DNA of 61,207 nucleotides, from assembly GCA_016803235.1 (NCBI GenBank), contig JADCLI010000036.1, positions 1 through 61,207 on the forward strand, read 5' to 3'. Shown one piece after another: positions 9,013 to 22,828 of the stretch. This stretch comes from Pimelobacter simplex (lineage in GTDB: Bacteria; Actinomycetota; Actinomycetes; Propionibacteriales; Nocardioidaceae). The translations under genes and the position numbers were made by a program. How positions within the stretch are numbered: position 1 is the first letter of the stretch; every line of letters begins with the position of its first letter. A model generated the notes under the pieces. That model searched no databases, had not been told where the DNA came from, and saw nothing but the letters and a program-made list of their open reading frames with translations.

Positions 9013-9794
9013 CGTCCTTCGAAGGTGGCCTTGCCCGGCCCGTTCTCGATGAAGGACTGCATGCCGGTGCGGCTGTCCTCGGTGGCGAAGATCGCCGCGA
9101 AGCTGTGACGCTCGACCTGCAGGCCGGTCTCGAGGTCGACCTCGAGACCGCGGTCGACGGTCTCCTTGATCGCCCGCAGCGCGTACGGCGCCGCGGTGGC
9201 GAACCTCGACGCCCAGGCCACCGCCTCGGCGTACACGTCGGCGGCAGGGACCACGCGGTCGACCAGGCCGATCGCGAGCGCCTCCTCGGCCTTCACGAAA
9301 CGGCCGGTGTAGAGCAGGTCCTTGGCCTTGCTGGGCCCCACGAGACGCGGCAGCCGCTGGGTGCCGCCGGCGCCGGGGATGATGCCGAGGAGCACCTCGG
9401 GCTGGCCGAGGACGGCGTTGTCGGCGGCGAAGCGCACGTCGGCGGCGAGGGCGAGCTCGCAGCCACCGCCCAGGGCGTAGCCGTTGACGGCCGCCACGAC
9501 GGGCTTGGGGATCCGTGCCACGGAGTTGACCGCGTCCTGCAGCTTCTGCACCCGGTCGACCATGTCCGGGTAGGACATGCCGGCCATCTCCTTGACGTCG
9601 TTCCCGGCGGCGAAGACCTTCTCGCCACCCCACACGACGACCGCGCGGACGTCGCTGCGGTCGGTCGCCTCGGCGGCCGCGAGCGTCAGCTCGTCCTGGA
9701 CCTGGATGCTGATCGCGTTCATCGCCTTGGCCCGGTCGAGCCGGATCGTCCCGACCCCGTCGGCAACCTCCAGGCGCACGAACTCCGCAGTCAT
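9009..9794 (-). CDS. Enoyl-CoA hydratase/isomerase family protein
   Basis: A 261-residue crotonase-fold enzyme. Both catalytic glutamates of true hydratases are present, in GGGCELALAAD and in GQPEVLLGIIPGAGGTQRL. The latter region with the oxyanion-hole sequence (KVFAAGNDVKEM) supports water addition to enoyl-CoA in fatty-acid beta-oxidation. The ATG at 9794 is preceded by GAGGGAG at a good distance. It is followed by an overlapping membrane protein gene, and etfBA lies just beyond, which suits a beta-oxidation role. The chain-length preference cannot be told. Confidence 0.92.
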   Translation of the reverse strand: MTAEFVRLEVADGVGTIRLDRAKAMNAISIQVQDELTLAAAEATDRSDVRAVVVWGGEKVFAAGNDVKEMAGMSYPDMVDRVQKLQDAVNSVARIPKPVVAAVNGYALGGGCELALAADVRFAADNAVLGQPEVLLGIIPGAGGTQRLPRLVGPSKAKDLLYTGRFVKAEEALAIGLVDRVVPAADVYAEAVAWASRFATAAPYALRAIKETVDRGLEVDLETGLQVERHSFAAIFATEDSRTGMQSFIENGPGKATFEGR

Positions 9795-9958
9795 CTGCTC
9801 CCTCTCGTCACGACGTCGTGGGGCCCTCGTTCTGAGGTCGGGACCCCGTCCCCGTCCCGCATTCTGCCGCTTCCGGCCCGGGCGGTCACCAGAACCCACC
9901 ACCTGGGCGTGCCGCCGGGCGCGTCGCGGGCCCTGTCGGGCCGTCGTGGTCGCGCGGG

Positions 9959-9964
9959 CACAAT
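9959..9964 (+). promoter_or_regulatory. -10-like box before glgX
   Basis: CACAAT, 6 nt before the GTG of glgX, in the spacing seen at the other leaderless candidates. The first base departs from TAnnnT. The rest of the 176-bp divergent spacer (9795-9970) holds nothing else that was recognised. Confidence 0.35.
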
Positions 9965-9970
9965 GGGCCG

Positions 9971-12061
<2,091 letters not shown>

Positions 12062-12137
12062 CGCCGACCCGTCAGCAACTGGCTCCGCATCCGCGCCGAC
12101 CCGGCAGGAACTCAGGCCGGTTCGAGCCGGGTCACGC
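12062..12137. repeat. GACCCGGCA-type repeat filling a convergent spacer
   Basis: The whole spacer between the glgX and glgP stop codons is made of this element. GACCCGGC (12098-12105) pairs with GCCGGGTC (12126-12133), and a degenerate copy GACCCGTCAGCAACTGGC lies to the left. The same words recur at 58297-58405, also between convergent stops. It probably ends transcription from both sides. Confidence 0.6.
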
Positions 12138-14723
12138 TCAGGCGAGCGCGACGACGCCGAGCTCGGCGGGAGCGACGAGCAGCGGGTTCGCGGGCAGCAC
12201 CCGCACGGTGTAGCCGAACGGGCCGGAGCGGCCGAGGGCGACGTCGCCGTCGAAGCGGTGGCGGCCGCCGTCGTAGGACTCGACCAGCGTCAGCGGGACG
12301 ACGGAGGCCGCGACGATGTCGTCCTCGGCGTCGACCCGGCCGTGGACCAGCTGCACCTCGACGTCGTGGGGGGCGAGCTCGCCGAGCGCGACGTACGAGC
12401 GGACGTGGAGGACGGCGCCGACCTCGGCGACGTCGCCGATGCCCTCGGCGTCCACGTGCTCGACCCGGACGCCGCCCCACGCGCCACGCACGTGCGCCTT
12501 CCACCGAGCCAGGTCGCGGGCGCCGTTCTCGACCGCCGCGAGCGAGCGGGCATTGCGGGCGGCGGGTGCGTAGAGCTGCTCGACGTAGTCGCGGACCATC
12601 CGGGTGGCGAGCACCTTGGGACCGAGGTTCGCCCAGGTGTGGCGCAGCATCTCGACCCAGCCGGCGGGCACGCCGTCGTGGTCGTGGTCGTAGAAGCGCG
12701 GCGCGACCTCGTTCTCGATCAGGTCGTAGAGGGCGGCGGCCTCGAGGTCGTCGCGCTGGTCGGAGTAGTCCTCGAGACCGTCGGCGGACGGGATCGGCCA
12801 GCCGAACTCCGGCTCGTACCATTCGTCCCACCACCCGTCGAGGATCGACAGGTTGAGCCCGCCGTTGAGCGCGGCCTTCATGCCCGACGTGCCGCAGGCC
12901 TCGTAAGGGCGCAGCGGGTTGTTGAGCCACACGTCGCAGCCCGGGTAGAGCGGCTGCGCGAGGGCGATGTCGTAGTTGGGCAGGAACACGATCCGGTGCC
13001 GCACGTCCTCGGCGTCGGCGAAGCGGACCAGCTCCTGGATCAGCCGCTTGCCGCCGTCGTCGGCGGGGTGGGCCTTGCCGGCGACGACCAGCTGGACCGG
13101 GCGCTCCGGGTGCAGCAGCAGCGCCTTGAGGCGCTCGGGGTCGCGCAGCATCAGCGTGAGCCGCTTGTACGACGGCACCCGGCGCGCGAAGCCGATGGTC
13201 AGCACGTCGGGGTCGAGGGCGTCGTCGATCCAGCCGAGCTCGGCGGGCGAGGCGCCGCGCTTCTCCCACGACTTGCGCAGCCGGCGGCGGGCGTCGTCGA
13301 CGAGCCGCTCGCGCAGGGCCCGCTTGGTGCTCCAGACCTCGGTGCCGGGCACCTTGTCGAAGGTCGCCCAGAACGCGGCGGCGTCGTCGCCGTCGTAGTC
13401 GGCGCCCTGCGCCTCGGCGAGCGCGACGACCTCGGGCGCCACCCAGGTCGGCGCGTGCACGCCGTTGGTGATCGAGGTGATCGGCACCTCGGCCTCGTCG
13501 AAGGCGGGCCACAGGCCGTTGAACATGCCGCGGCTGACGTGGCCGTGCAGCTGCGAGACGCCGTTGGCGCGCTGCGCGAGCCGGAAGCCCATCACCGCCA
13601 TGTTGAAGACGCCGGGGTCACCGCCCTCGTAGTCCTCGGCGCCGAGGGCGAGGACCTGGTCGACGGGTACGCCGGGCGTGGCGCCGTGCTCGCCGAGGTA
13701 CTGCTCGACCAGGGTGCGCGGGAACCGGTCGATGCCCGCGGGCACCGGGGTGTGGGTGGTGAAGACGGTCGAGGCACGACCGGCCTCCAGCGCGGTCGCG
13801 AAGTCGAGGTCGCCGTCGGCGGTCAGCTCGCGGATCCGCTCGACGCCGAGGAAGCCGGCGTGGCCCTCGTTGGTGTGGAAGACCTCGGGTGCCGGGGCGC
13901 CGGTGATCCGCGAGTACGCGCGCAGGGCACGCACGCCGCCGACGCCGAGCAGCAGCTCCTGGCGCAGCCGGTGCTCGGTGTTGCCGCCGTACAGCCGGTC
14001 GGTGACGAGGCGGTAGGACTCGGGGTTCTCCTCGACATCGGTGTCGAGCAGCAGCAGCGGCACCCGGCCGACGCTGGCCACGAAGACCCGGGCCAGCAGG
14101 TCCGGTCCGTCGGGCATCCGGATCGCGATCGTCGTCCGGCTGCCGTCGGGCTCGTGGAGCAGCGACAGCGGCAGCTCGTCGGGGTCGAGGACCGGGTAGC
14201 TCTCCTGCTGCCAGCCGTCGCGCGAGAGCGCCTGCTTGAAGTACCCGTGGCCGTAGAGCAGCCCGACGCCGACGATCGGCACGCCGAGGTCGCTGGCGGC
14301 CTTGAGGTGGTCGCCCGCGAGGATGCCGAGGCCGCCGGAGTACTGCGGCAGCACAGCGGTGATGCCGTACTCCGGGGAGAAGTAGGCGATCGAGGTCGGC
14401 CAGGTCTGGTCAGGAGCGGCGGCGCGGGCGCGCTGGTACCAGCGGTCCTCGGAGAGGTACGCCGCCAGGTCGGCCCGCGCCTCGGCCACGCGGCGCACGT
14501 AGTCCTCGTCGGCCACCAGCTCGGCCCACCGCTCGGCGCTGACCTCGCCGAGCATCCGCAGCGGGTCGCGCCCGGCCTGCTGCCACTGGCCGGGATCGAT
14601 CGCCTCGAACAACGCCTGGGTCGGCGGGTGCCACGACCAGCGCAGGTTGGCCGCGAGCTCGCCCAGCGAGGCGAGCGCGTCGGGCAGGACGGGGCGGACC
14701 GTGAACCTCCGGATCGCACGCAT
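12138..14723 (-). CDS. glgP: Alpha-glucan (glycogen) phosphorylase
   Basis: An 861-residue member of the bacterial alpha-glucan phosphorylase family of the short actinobacterial/archaeal type, which begins with LRWSWHPPTQALFEAIDP. It cleaves alpha-1,4 glucan with phosphate to glucose 1-phosphate. The PLP lysine is K616 in the conserved CGTSGMKAALNG segment; the HTNEGHAGF and TTHTPVPAGID motifs are also clear. The ATG 14723 is chosen because the TACCGT box lies 6 nt upstream; an in-frame start at 14759 lies upstream of that box. The C-terminal 150 residues are a beta-rich domain typical of this subfamily. Confidence 0.95.
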   Translation of the reverse strand: MRAIRRFTVRPVLPDALASLGELAANLRWSWHPPTQALFEAIDPGQWQQAGRDPLRMLGEVSAERWAELVADEDYVRRVAEARADLAAYLSEDRWYQRARAAAPDQTWPTSIAYFSPEYGITAVLPQYSGGLGILAGDHLKAASDLGVPIVGVGLLYGHGYFKQALSRDGWQQESYPVLDPDELPLSLLHEPDGSRTTIAIRMPDGPDLLARVFVASVGRVPLLLLDTDVEENPESYRLVTDRLYGGNTEHRLRQELLLGVGGVRALRAYSRITGAPAPEVFHTNEGHAGFLGVERIRELTADGDLDFATALEAGRASTVFTTHTPVPAGIDRFPRTLVEQYLGEHGATPGVPVDQVLALGAEDYEGGDPGVFNMAVMGFRLAQRANGVSQLHGHVSRGMFNGLWPAFDEAEVPITSITNGVHAPTWVAPEVVALAEAQGADYDGDDAAAFWATFDKVPGTEVWSTKRALRERLVDDARRRLRKSWEKRGASPAELGWIDDALDPDVLTIGFARRVPSYKRLTLMLRDPERLKALLLHPERPVQLVVAGKAHPADDGGKRLIQELVRFADAEDVRHRIVFLPNYDIALAQPLYPGCDVWLNNPLRPYEACGTSGMKAALNGGLNLSILDGWWDEWYEPEFGWPIPSADGLEDYSDQRDDLEAAALYDLIENEVAPRFYDHDHDGVPAGWVEMLRHTWANLGPKVLATRMVRDYVEQLYAPAARNARSLAAVENGARDLARWKAHVRGAWGGVRVEHVDAEGIGDVAEVGAVLHVRSYVALGELAPHDVEVQLVHGRVDAEDDIVAASVVPLTLVESYDGGRHRFDGDVALGRSGPFGYTVRVLPANPLLVAPAELGVVALA

Positions 14724-14729
14724 GGACCG

Positions 14730-14735
14730 ACGGTA
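14730..14735 (-). promoter_or_regulatory. -10 box of glgP, likely leaderless
   Basis: TACCGT on the minus strand, 6 nt before the glgP ATG. The 14736-14990 stretch beyond it holds no gene that was recognised. Confidence 0.45.
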
Positions 14736-15017
14736 ACGAATCGGACTTGAACGTTCCAATACACGTCCGCGGACCGGCCGTCAGACGTGACGCGGGGTAG
14801 CGCGTAACGCGGGCGTGCCCGGTGCCGTTGTGGTGGTACCGACGGGCGGGGTGGAGTCATGGGGGCTGCCTCGCCCGTCGTCATCGGCCCGTCGGCCGCG
14901 AGCTTTCTCGCGGCCGACGGCTCAGACGATGAGATCGAGTAGCGCCGCGACCGAGGCACGAGGTCGCGACGCGCGCACCGAGATCTACTGTGCGTCTCGA
15001 TACGCCCTCGCCTAGCG

Positions 15018-15158
15018 GCTCGGGCTACTCGACGAACTCGGGCTCGGGCTACTCGACGAACTCGGGCTCGGGCTACTCGACGAACTCGGGCTCGGGCTAC
15101 TCGACGAACTCGGGCTCGGGCTACTCGACGAACTCGGGCTCGGGCTACTCGACGACCT
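15018..15158. repeat. 24-bp tandem repeat, six units
   Basis: The word CTACTCGACG recurs at 15025, 15049, 15073, 15097, 15121 and 15145, exactly 24 bp apart. The unit is CTACTCGACGAACTCGGGCT plus CGGG; the last copy changes GAA to GAC. It begins inside a sequence (TCTCGATACG..CTACTCGAC, 14995-15034) that looks like another dispersed repeat, as if one copy had been amplified. It ends 12 bp before the moeA promoter. The 423-bp spacer 14760-15183 holds only this and the preceding dispersed element. Confidence 0.9.
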
Positions 15159-15170
15159 CAAGCCGCGCCC

Positions 15171-15176
15171 TAGGCT
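15171..15176 (+). promoter_or_regulatory. -10 box of moeA, likely leaderless
   Basis: TAGGCT, 7 nt before the ATG of moeA and immediately after the tandem repeat. Confidence 0.5.
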
Positions 15177-15183
15177 TGCGCCG

Positions 15184-16425
15184 ATGACTACCGCACCCCT
15201 CCGCCCGGTCCCCGAGCACCAGCGCCACGTCGCCGCCCTCCTCGCCGCGGGCCACGGCCCGGACCGGCCGTGGCCGACCGAGACGGTCCCGCTGGACCGG
15301 GCTCGCGGGCGGGTCCTCGCAGCGTCGGTGGCGGCGCCGGAGCCGCTGCCGGCGTTCGACAACTCCGGCATGGACGGGTACGCCGTCCGCGCGGCCGACG
15401 TCGCCGGCGCCACCCCCGACAGCCCCACGCGCCTGACGGTCGGCGAGGACATCCCCGCCGGCGCGCCGGTGGGCGAGCTCGCGCCCGGAACGGCCCGGCG
15501 GATCATGACCGGGGCCGCGGTGCCCAGGGGCGCCGACGCGGTGGTCGAGGTCGAGGTGACCGACGGCGGCACCGAGACCGTCGAGATCCGGGAGGCCCGG
15601 GCCGAGGGCAGCTTCGTGCGCACCGCCGGCTCCGACGTGGCGCAGGGCCAGGAGGTCCTCGCGGCGGGGGTGACGCTCGGGCCGGCCCAGCTGGGCGTGC
15701 TGGCGGCGTTCGGGGTCCACGAGGTCGTCGTACGCCGCCGCCCGCGGGTGCTGGTCGTGTCGACGGGCAGCGAGCTCGCCGAGGACCCCGCCCCGGGCTC
15801 CGGGCAGATCCGCGACGCCAACGGCGCGCTGCTCGCGGCCGCGGTGCAGGAGGCCGGCGGGATCGCCGTGCGCAAGCTGTGGGTCGAGGACGACGTGGCG
15901 ACCTTCCTCGCGCTCCTCGACGACGAGCTCGCCGCGGGCGACGTCGACCTGGTCGTCACCAGCGGCGGGGTCAGCGCGGGCGCGTACGAGGTGGTCAAGG
16001 ACGGCCTGGGCCCGCGCGGCGTCGAGTTCGTGAAGGTCGCGATGCAGCCCGGGATGCCCCAGGGCTCCGGCCTCCTCAACGGCAGGACCCCCGTCGTCTG
16101 CCTGCCCGGCAACCCGGTCAGCGCGCTCACGTCGTGGGAGGTCTTCGTCCGCCCCGCGCTGCGTCTCGCGTACGGGCACCCGCGTCCGCGGCGCACGGTC
16201 GTGCGCGCCGCGCTCACCGAGCCGCTGCAGCCGCTCAGGGGCAAGCGCCAGCTGCGCCGCGCACGGCTCGACCGGACCACAGGGACGGTCGCCCCCTGGG
16301 GCCCGCCGGGCTCGGGCTTCCTCGGCTGGTTCGCCGGCGCCGACGCCCTGATCGACCTGCCCGCCGACGGCGATCCGCTCGCCGCCGGCGAGTCCGTGGA
16401 GGTGTGGGACCTGACGTCCGACTAG
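15184..16425 (+). CDS. moeA: Molybdopterin molybdenumtransferase MoeA
   Basis: A 413-residue MoeA, which inserts molybdate into adenylated molybdopterin to make the molybdenum cofactor. Recognisable segments in order are DNSGMDGYAVR (about residues 59-69), PAGAP, IMTGAAVPRGADAVV, STGSEL, the molybdopterin-binding TSGGVSAGAYEVVKDGL, and LPGNPVSALTSWEVFVRP. No other cofactor gene lies nearby, so it stands alone between the glucan genes. It has its own TAGGCT box; the 3' end lies 20 bp before glgE, which has a separate promoter box. Confidence 0.95.
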   Translation: MTTAPLRPVPEHQRHVAALLAAGHGPDRPWPTETVPLDRARGRVLAASVAAPEPLPAFDNSGMDGYAVRAADVAGATPDSPTRLTVGEDIPAGAPVGELAPGTARRIMTGAAVPRGADAVVEVEVTDGGTETVEIREARAEGSFVRTAGSDVAQGQEVLAAGVTLGPAQLGVLAAFGVHEVVVRRRPRVLVVSTGSELAEDPAPGSGQIRDANGALLAAAVQEAGGIAVRKLWVEDDVATFLALLDDELAAGDVDLVVTSGGVSAGAYEVVKDGLGPRGVEFVKVAMQPGMPQGSGLLNGRTPVVCLPGNPVSALTSWEVFVRPALRLAYGHPRPRRTVVRAALTEPLQPLRGKRQLRRARLDRTTGTVAPWGPPGSGFLGWFAGADALIDLPADGDPLAAGESVEVWDLTSD

Positions 16426-16433
16426 GGAGTCGA

Positions 16434-16439
16434 TAGGTT
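16434..16439 (+). promoter_or_regulatory. -10 box of glgE, likely leaderless
   Basis: TAGGTT, 6 nt before the ATG of glgE, in the 20-bp spacer after moeA. Confidence 0.5.
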
Positions 16440-16445
16440 CGAGTC

Positions 16446-18466
<2,021 letters not shown>

Positions 18467-18470
<4 letters not shown>

Positions 18471-20173
18471 CCACCCCTGCGACCACCGTGCTGAACGACG
18501 AGCCGGAGTGGTTCCGGACCGCGGTCTTCTACGAGGTGCTGGTCCGCTCGTTCCGCGACTCCAACGCCGACGGCACCGGCGACTTCCAGGGGCTGACCGA
18601 GAAGCTCGACTACCTGCAGTGGCTGGGCGTCGACTGCCTGTGGGTGCCGCCGTTCTTCACCTCGCCGCTGCGCGACGGCGGGTACGACGTCGCCGACTAC
18701 ACCGGGATCCTCCCCGAGATCGGCACCGTCGACGACTTCCACGCCTTCCTCGACGCCGCCCACGAGCGCGGCATCCGCGTGATCATCGACTTCGTCATGA
18801 ACCACACGAGTGACGCACACCCGTGGTTCCAGGCCTCGCGCACCGACCCCGACGGGCCGTACGGCGACTTCTACGTCTGGTCCGACACCGACGAGCTCTA
18901 CCAGGACGCGCGGATCATCTTCGTCGACACCGAGCCGTCGAACTGGACCTGGGACCAGACCCGCGGCCAGTACTACTGGCACCGCTTCTTCCACCACCAG
19001 CCCGACCTCAACTTCGACAACCCGAGGGTGCAGGACGCGATGCTGGAGGCGATGGCCTTCTGGCTCGACATGGGCCTCGACGGCTTCCGGCTCGACGCCG
19101 TGCCCTACCTCTACGAGCGTCCCGGCACCAATGGGGAGAACCTCCCCGAGACGCACGAGATGCTCAAGCGGGTGCGCCGGTTCGTCGACGAGAACTACCC
19201 CGGCCGGGTGCTGCTCTGCGAGGCGAACCAGTGGCCGACCGACGTCGTGGAGTACTTCGGCGATCCCAAGGTGGGCGGCGACGAGTGCCACATGGCCTTC
19301 CACTTCCCGGTGATGCCGCGCATCTTCATGGCGGTGCGCCGCGAGTCGCGCTTCCCGATCTCGGAGATCATGGAGCAGACGCCGGAGATCCCGACCGGCT
19401 GCCAGTGGGGCATCTTCCTGCGCAACCACGACGAGCTGACCCTCGAGATGGTCACCGACGAGGACCGCGACTACATGTGGGGCGAGTACGCCAAGGACCC
19501 CCGCATGAAGGCCAACATCGGCATCCGCCGCCGGCTCGCGCCGCTGCTCGACAACGACACCAACCAGATCGAGCTGTTCACCGCGCTGCTGCTGTCGCTG
19601 CCCGGCTCCCCCGTCCTCTACTACGGCGACGAGATCGGGATGGGCGACAACATCTGGCTCGGTGACCGCGACGGCGTCCGCACCCCGATGCAGTGGACCC
19701 CCGACCGCAACGCGGGCTTCTCCTCGGCCACCCCCGGCAAGCTGCACCTGCCGACGATCCAGGACCCGGTCTACGGCTACCAGAGCGTCAACGTCGAGGC
19801 GCAGCTGGAGAACCCGTCCTCGTTGCTGCACTGGACCCGCCGGATGATCCACATCCGGCGCCAGCACGACGCGTTCGGTCTCGGCACGTTCAGCGACCTC
19901 GGCGGCTCCAACCCGACCGTCCTGTCGTACGTCCGCGAGCACAGCACGGACGGCAAGGACGACGTGATCCTCTGCGTCAACAACCTCTCCCGCTTCCCAC
20001 AACCGGTCGAGCTGGACCTGCGGCGGTTCGAGGGACGGGTCCCGGTCGAGCTGCTGGGCGGCGTGCCGTTCCCCAAGATCGGCGAGCTCCCGTATCTCCT
20101 GACGCTGAGCGGGCACGGCTTCTACTGGTTCCGGTTGACGGATCCGGAGACGACCGGAAGGCCGGTGCTGTGA
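18467..20173 (+). CDS. treS: Trehalose synthase TreS
   Basis: A 568-residue GH13_16 enzyme that interconverts trehalose and maltose. The sequence [20 protein letters not shown] near the start is diagnostic. Catalytic residues are D210 ([10 protein letters not shown]), E252 (LLCEANQWP) and D322 ([12 protein letters not shown]). It lacks the C-terminal maltokinase fusion found in some species; the kinase is the next gene. The GTG start overlaps the glgE stop (GTGA) and has AAGGAG 6 nt upstream, which settles the start against longer in-frame readings. Confidence 0.97.
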
Positions 20174-21498
20174 CTGCTTCGCTCCTCGCCCCGTTCCTCG
20201 AGCGCAGCCGGTGGTTCGGCGGCAAGGGACGTGGCTTCACCGTCACGGGCACCCGCGAGCTGCTGCGCCTCGGGTCGGCACCCGAGGTGGTACTGCTGCT
20301 CGCCGAGGTGACCTACGACGACGGCGACCACGAGCTCTACCAGGTTCCCCTCGCGCTGTACGACGAGCCGCAGGACCGCCTCGAGCACGCCCTGGTCGGG
20401 CGCTGGCCGGCCGACGACCCGGCCGGCCGGCCGGCGTACGAAGCCCCGAGCGACCGCCGGGCGACCGCCCACCTGCTGCGGGCGTTCGGCGAGCGGCCGG
20501 GCTTCGTGCGCCTGCCCGGGCACGACCTCGACCTCGACGCGCCCGGGACCCTGTTCAGTGGCGAGCAGTCGAACTCGTCGGTGCTGTTCGGTGAGGACTC
20601 GGTGCTCAAGCTGTTCCGCAAGGTGACGCCGGGCGAGAACCCCGACATCACCACCCACCGGGTGCTGACGGAGGCCGGGTCGCCGCACGTCGCCCAGCTC
20701 TACGGCTGGATCGAGGTCGAGGACCTGCAGCTCGGGATGCTCCAGCAGTTCCTGCGCACCGCCAGCGACGGCTGGGACCTGGCCCTGGCCAGCGTCCGCG
20801 ACCTGTTCGCCGAGGCCGACCTGCACGCCGAGGAGGTCGGCGGCGACTTCGCCAGCGAGGCCGCCCGGCTCGGCACCGCGCTCGCCGAGGTGCACGCGCA
20901 GCTGGCCACCTCCTTCCCGACGTCGTCGGTGGCCGGCTCCGACCTGGCCACCGCGATGACGAACCGGCTGGTCGCCTCGATCGAAGTGGTCCCCGGGCTC
21001 GCGGAGCACGCCGACGCGGCCCGGGGCGTCTTCGCCGCGGTGGCCGACCTGGACAACGTGCCCGTCCAGCGGATCCACGGGGACCTGCACCTAGGCCAGA
21101 CCCTGCGCACCGTGCTCGGCTGGAAGCTGGTCGACTTCGAGGGCGAGCCCGCCAAGCCGCTGGCCGAGCGGGTGCTCCCGGACTCGCCCTGGCGCGACGT
21201 CGCCGGGATGCTGCGCTCCTTCGACTACGCGCCGCACGCCGTCGCCGAGTCGATGCCCGAGGAGGACCCGGACGTGCTGCACCAGCGTGCCGTCCGCGCC
21301 GACGAGTGGGCGCGCCGCAACCGCAAGGCGTTCCTCGCCGCCTACCTCGGTGGGCAGCCGCTGTGGCCGGCCGCGCGGGCCCTGCTGACGGCGTACGTCG
21401 TCGACAAGGCGGTCTACGAGTGTCTCTACGAAGCGCGGAACCGGCCCACCTGGCTGCCGATCCCGTTGGCGGGGGTGGCACGGCTGACCCGCGGCTGA
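20170..21498 (+). CDS. mak: Maltokinase
   Basis: A 442-residue maltokinase (Pep2/Mak family) that phosphorylates maltose with ATP to maltose 1-phosphate for GlgE. The N-terminal cap [10 protein letters not shown] is typical. The kinase-like catalytic segment [11 protein letters not shown] holds D305, and the metal-binding [11 protein letters not shown] follows. It starts with GTG overlapping the treS stop as GTGA, so it is coupled to treS. It is the last gene of the glgE-treS-mak unit; glgB is not directly adjacent. Confidence 0.96.
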   Translation: MTASLLAPFLERSRWFGGKGRGFTVTGTRELLRLGSAPEVVLLLAEVTYDDGDHELYQVPLALYDEPQDRLEHALVGRWPADDPAGRPAYEAPSDRRATAHLLRAFGERPGFVRLPGHDLDLDAPGTLFSGEQSNSSVLFGEDSVLKLFRKVTPGENPDITTHRVLTEAGSPHVAQLYGWIEVEDLQLGMLQQFLRTASDGWDLALASVRDLFAEADLHAEEVGGDFASEAARLGTALAEVHAQLATSFPTSSVAGSDLATAMTNRLVASIEVVPGLAEHADAARGVFAAVADLDNVPVQRIHGDLHLGQTLRTVLGWKLVDFEGEPAKPLAERVLPDSPWRDVAGMLRSFDYAPHAVAESMPEEDPDVLHQRAVRADEWARRNRKAFLAAYLGGQPLWPAARALLTAYVVDKAVYECLYEARNRPTWLPIPLAGVARLTRG

Positions 21499-21574
21499 GC
21501 CAGCCGCCGGGCCGCTCGAGCGATCTGCACGAGATCTCCACGATTCCCGACCACCTCCTGCCCCGCCGAGGCCC

Positions 21575-21580
21575 TAGCGT
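21575..21580 (+). promoter_or_regulatory. -10 box, likely leaderless start
   Basis: TAGCGT, 7 nt before the ATG at 21588. Confidence 0.45.
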
Positions 21581-21587
21581 GCGGGGC

Positions 21588-21965
21588 ATGAGGACTTCGA
21601 GGACCTGGTACGCCGCCGGCGCGGTCGTCGCGCTCGGCACCACGCTCGTCATCGCCTTCGGCATCGCCGCCCTCGGCATCGTGGGCGACGGGGGTCCGCC
21701 GGACCTGCTCTACGTCGGTGCCCTGCTGGTCGGTTGTGCCGGCGCCGCGTTGGCGCGGCTGCGCGCGCGGGGCATGGCGGTGGCGCTGGGCGCCACGGCC
21801 GCCGCGGTGCTGCTCGCGGGCGCGGTCGCCGTGGCCTCCGGGCTCGCCGAGGACGCCCAGACGCTCGACGTGCTCTGGCTCAGCGCCGGCTTCGCGGGGA
21901 TGTTCGGGCTGTCGGCGTGGGCGTTCGAGCGCTCGGACGCGGCCCGCGAGCCTCAGCCGAGGTAG
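21588..21965 (+). CDS. Hypothetical four-helix membrane protein
   Basis: A 125-residue protein of no recognised family with four hydrophobic segments (about residues 9-30, 38-55, 62-84 and 92-110), separated by short loops, and a polar tail SDAAREPQPR. The ATG lies 7 nt after TAGCGT. It stands alone after the maltokinase gene and overlaps the convergent amidase gene by 13 bp at its 3' end. Confidence 0.72.
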   Translation: MRTSRTWYAAGAVVALGTTLVIAFGIAALGIVGDGGPPDLLYVGALLVGCAGAALARLRARGMAVALGATAAAVLLAGAVAVASGLAEDAQTLDVLWLSAGFAGMFGLSAWAFERSDAAREPQPR

Positions 21966-22726
21966 CGCCGCACCGCGGTGGCCAACGCGGCGGCGTACCG
22001 CTGCTGGCCCCTGGTCGAGGTCATCACCCGGGCGTCCGCGACGCTGCGCATGTTGCCGAGCTCGACCATCGCGGTCGGGACCTCGGAGAGGTTGAGCGTG
22101 GCGAGGTCGGAGCGGTGGGTGAGGCCGCGGCCGCCGGCGGTGTAGGTCGCGCTGCGGAAGCCGCGGTCGTGGAGCGCACCGCGGACCGCGCGGGCGAAGG
22201 CGGTCGACGCGGCGTGGCCGTCGGGCTTGGCGGCCACGATCACGTGGAACCCGCGGCCGCCGCTCAGCGATCCGTCCCCGTGCACGCTCACCTTGAGGTC
22301 GGCGGGGCGCTCCCAGCCGCGGTAGCCCGCGTTCCCCAGCCGGCCGCGGACGTCGACGCACGGCCCCCAGTCGTCGCGGCTGTTCGTGGTGCGGGTGAGC
22401 ACCACCTCGGCGCCGAGCGCGCGCAGCCGGGCGGCGAGCCGGCGGGCCACGCGCCAGGTGAACGTCGCCTCGGGGAAGCCGCCGTTGGTCGCCGTACCCG
22501 TGGTGTTGCAGGGTTTGGTCTCGCCGTTGCCGGCGTCGACGAGCTGGCCGATCTCGACACGGTGGCGGGCGTTGCCGAGCTGGTGGCCGGGGTCGACGAC
22601 GACCAGCCTGCCCGCGAGCGGCAGGTCCGCGCGGGGCGACGCCGGCGACGTTGCGGCCGGGGCGGCTGGCGAGAGCAGGGCGGCGAGGACGGCGAGCACC
22701 ACGAGACGGGCCATGTCCCGCATCAT
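21953..22726 (-). CDS. N-acetylmuramoyl-L-alanine amidase (Amidase_3)
   Basis: A 257-residue secreted amidase that cleaves the bond between muramic acid and the stem peptide. The signal peptide spans about residues 1-26. Zinc-binding and catalytic motifs of the Amidase_3 fold are present: VVDPGHQLGN with H48, SVHGDGS, and the terminal MVELGNM glutamate. An insertion with one cysteine (CNTTGTATNGGFPE) and the later WGPCVDVR cysteine may form a disulfide. The start is uncertain among ATG 22726, 22723 and 22714; the GGCGGG upstream favours the first. No SPOR or PG-binding domain is attached. Confidence 0.88.
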   Translation of the reverse strand: MMRDMARLVVLAVLAALLSPAAPAATSPASPRADLPLAGRLVVVDPGHQLGNARHRVEIGQLVDAGNGETKPCNTTGTATNGGFPEATFTWRVARRLAARLRALGAEVVLTRTTNSRDDWGPCVDVRGRLGNAGYRGWERPADLKVSVHGDGSLSGGRGFHVIVAAKPDGHAASTAFARAVRGALHDRGFRSATYTAGGRGLTHRSDLATLNLSEVPTAMVELGNMRSVADARVMTSTRGQQRYAAALATAVRRYLG

Positions 22727-22828
22727 CACACCCGCCGGGACAACCGATCGCCGCCCCGCCGGCATCTGGAGGACATGGAGATCCTCGGGAGCGCCCCACC
22801 TCCGGCATCCTTCGTGCAGGAGGTGCTG

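Noticed and set aside
15018..15158. Possible CRISPR array
   Set aside because: The units are directly contiguous with no unique spacers, and there are no cas genes nearby.
14990..15187. A 65-codon frame encoding YSTNSGSG repeats
   Set aside because: It is only the reading of the 24-bp tandem repeat, begins inside a dispersed element and overlaps the moeA start, with no ribosome site.
20101..20120. GCTGAGCGGGCACGG inside treS, resembling the CCCGCTNAGCGGG palindrome
   Set aside because: It encodes conserved LSGHG residues, lacks the left half of the palindrome, and lies in a coding region.
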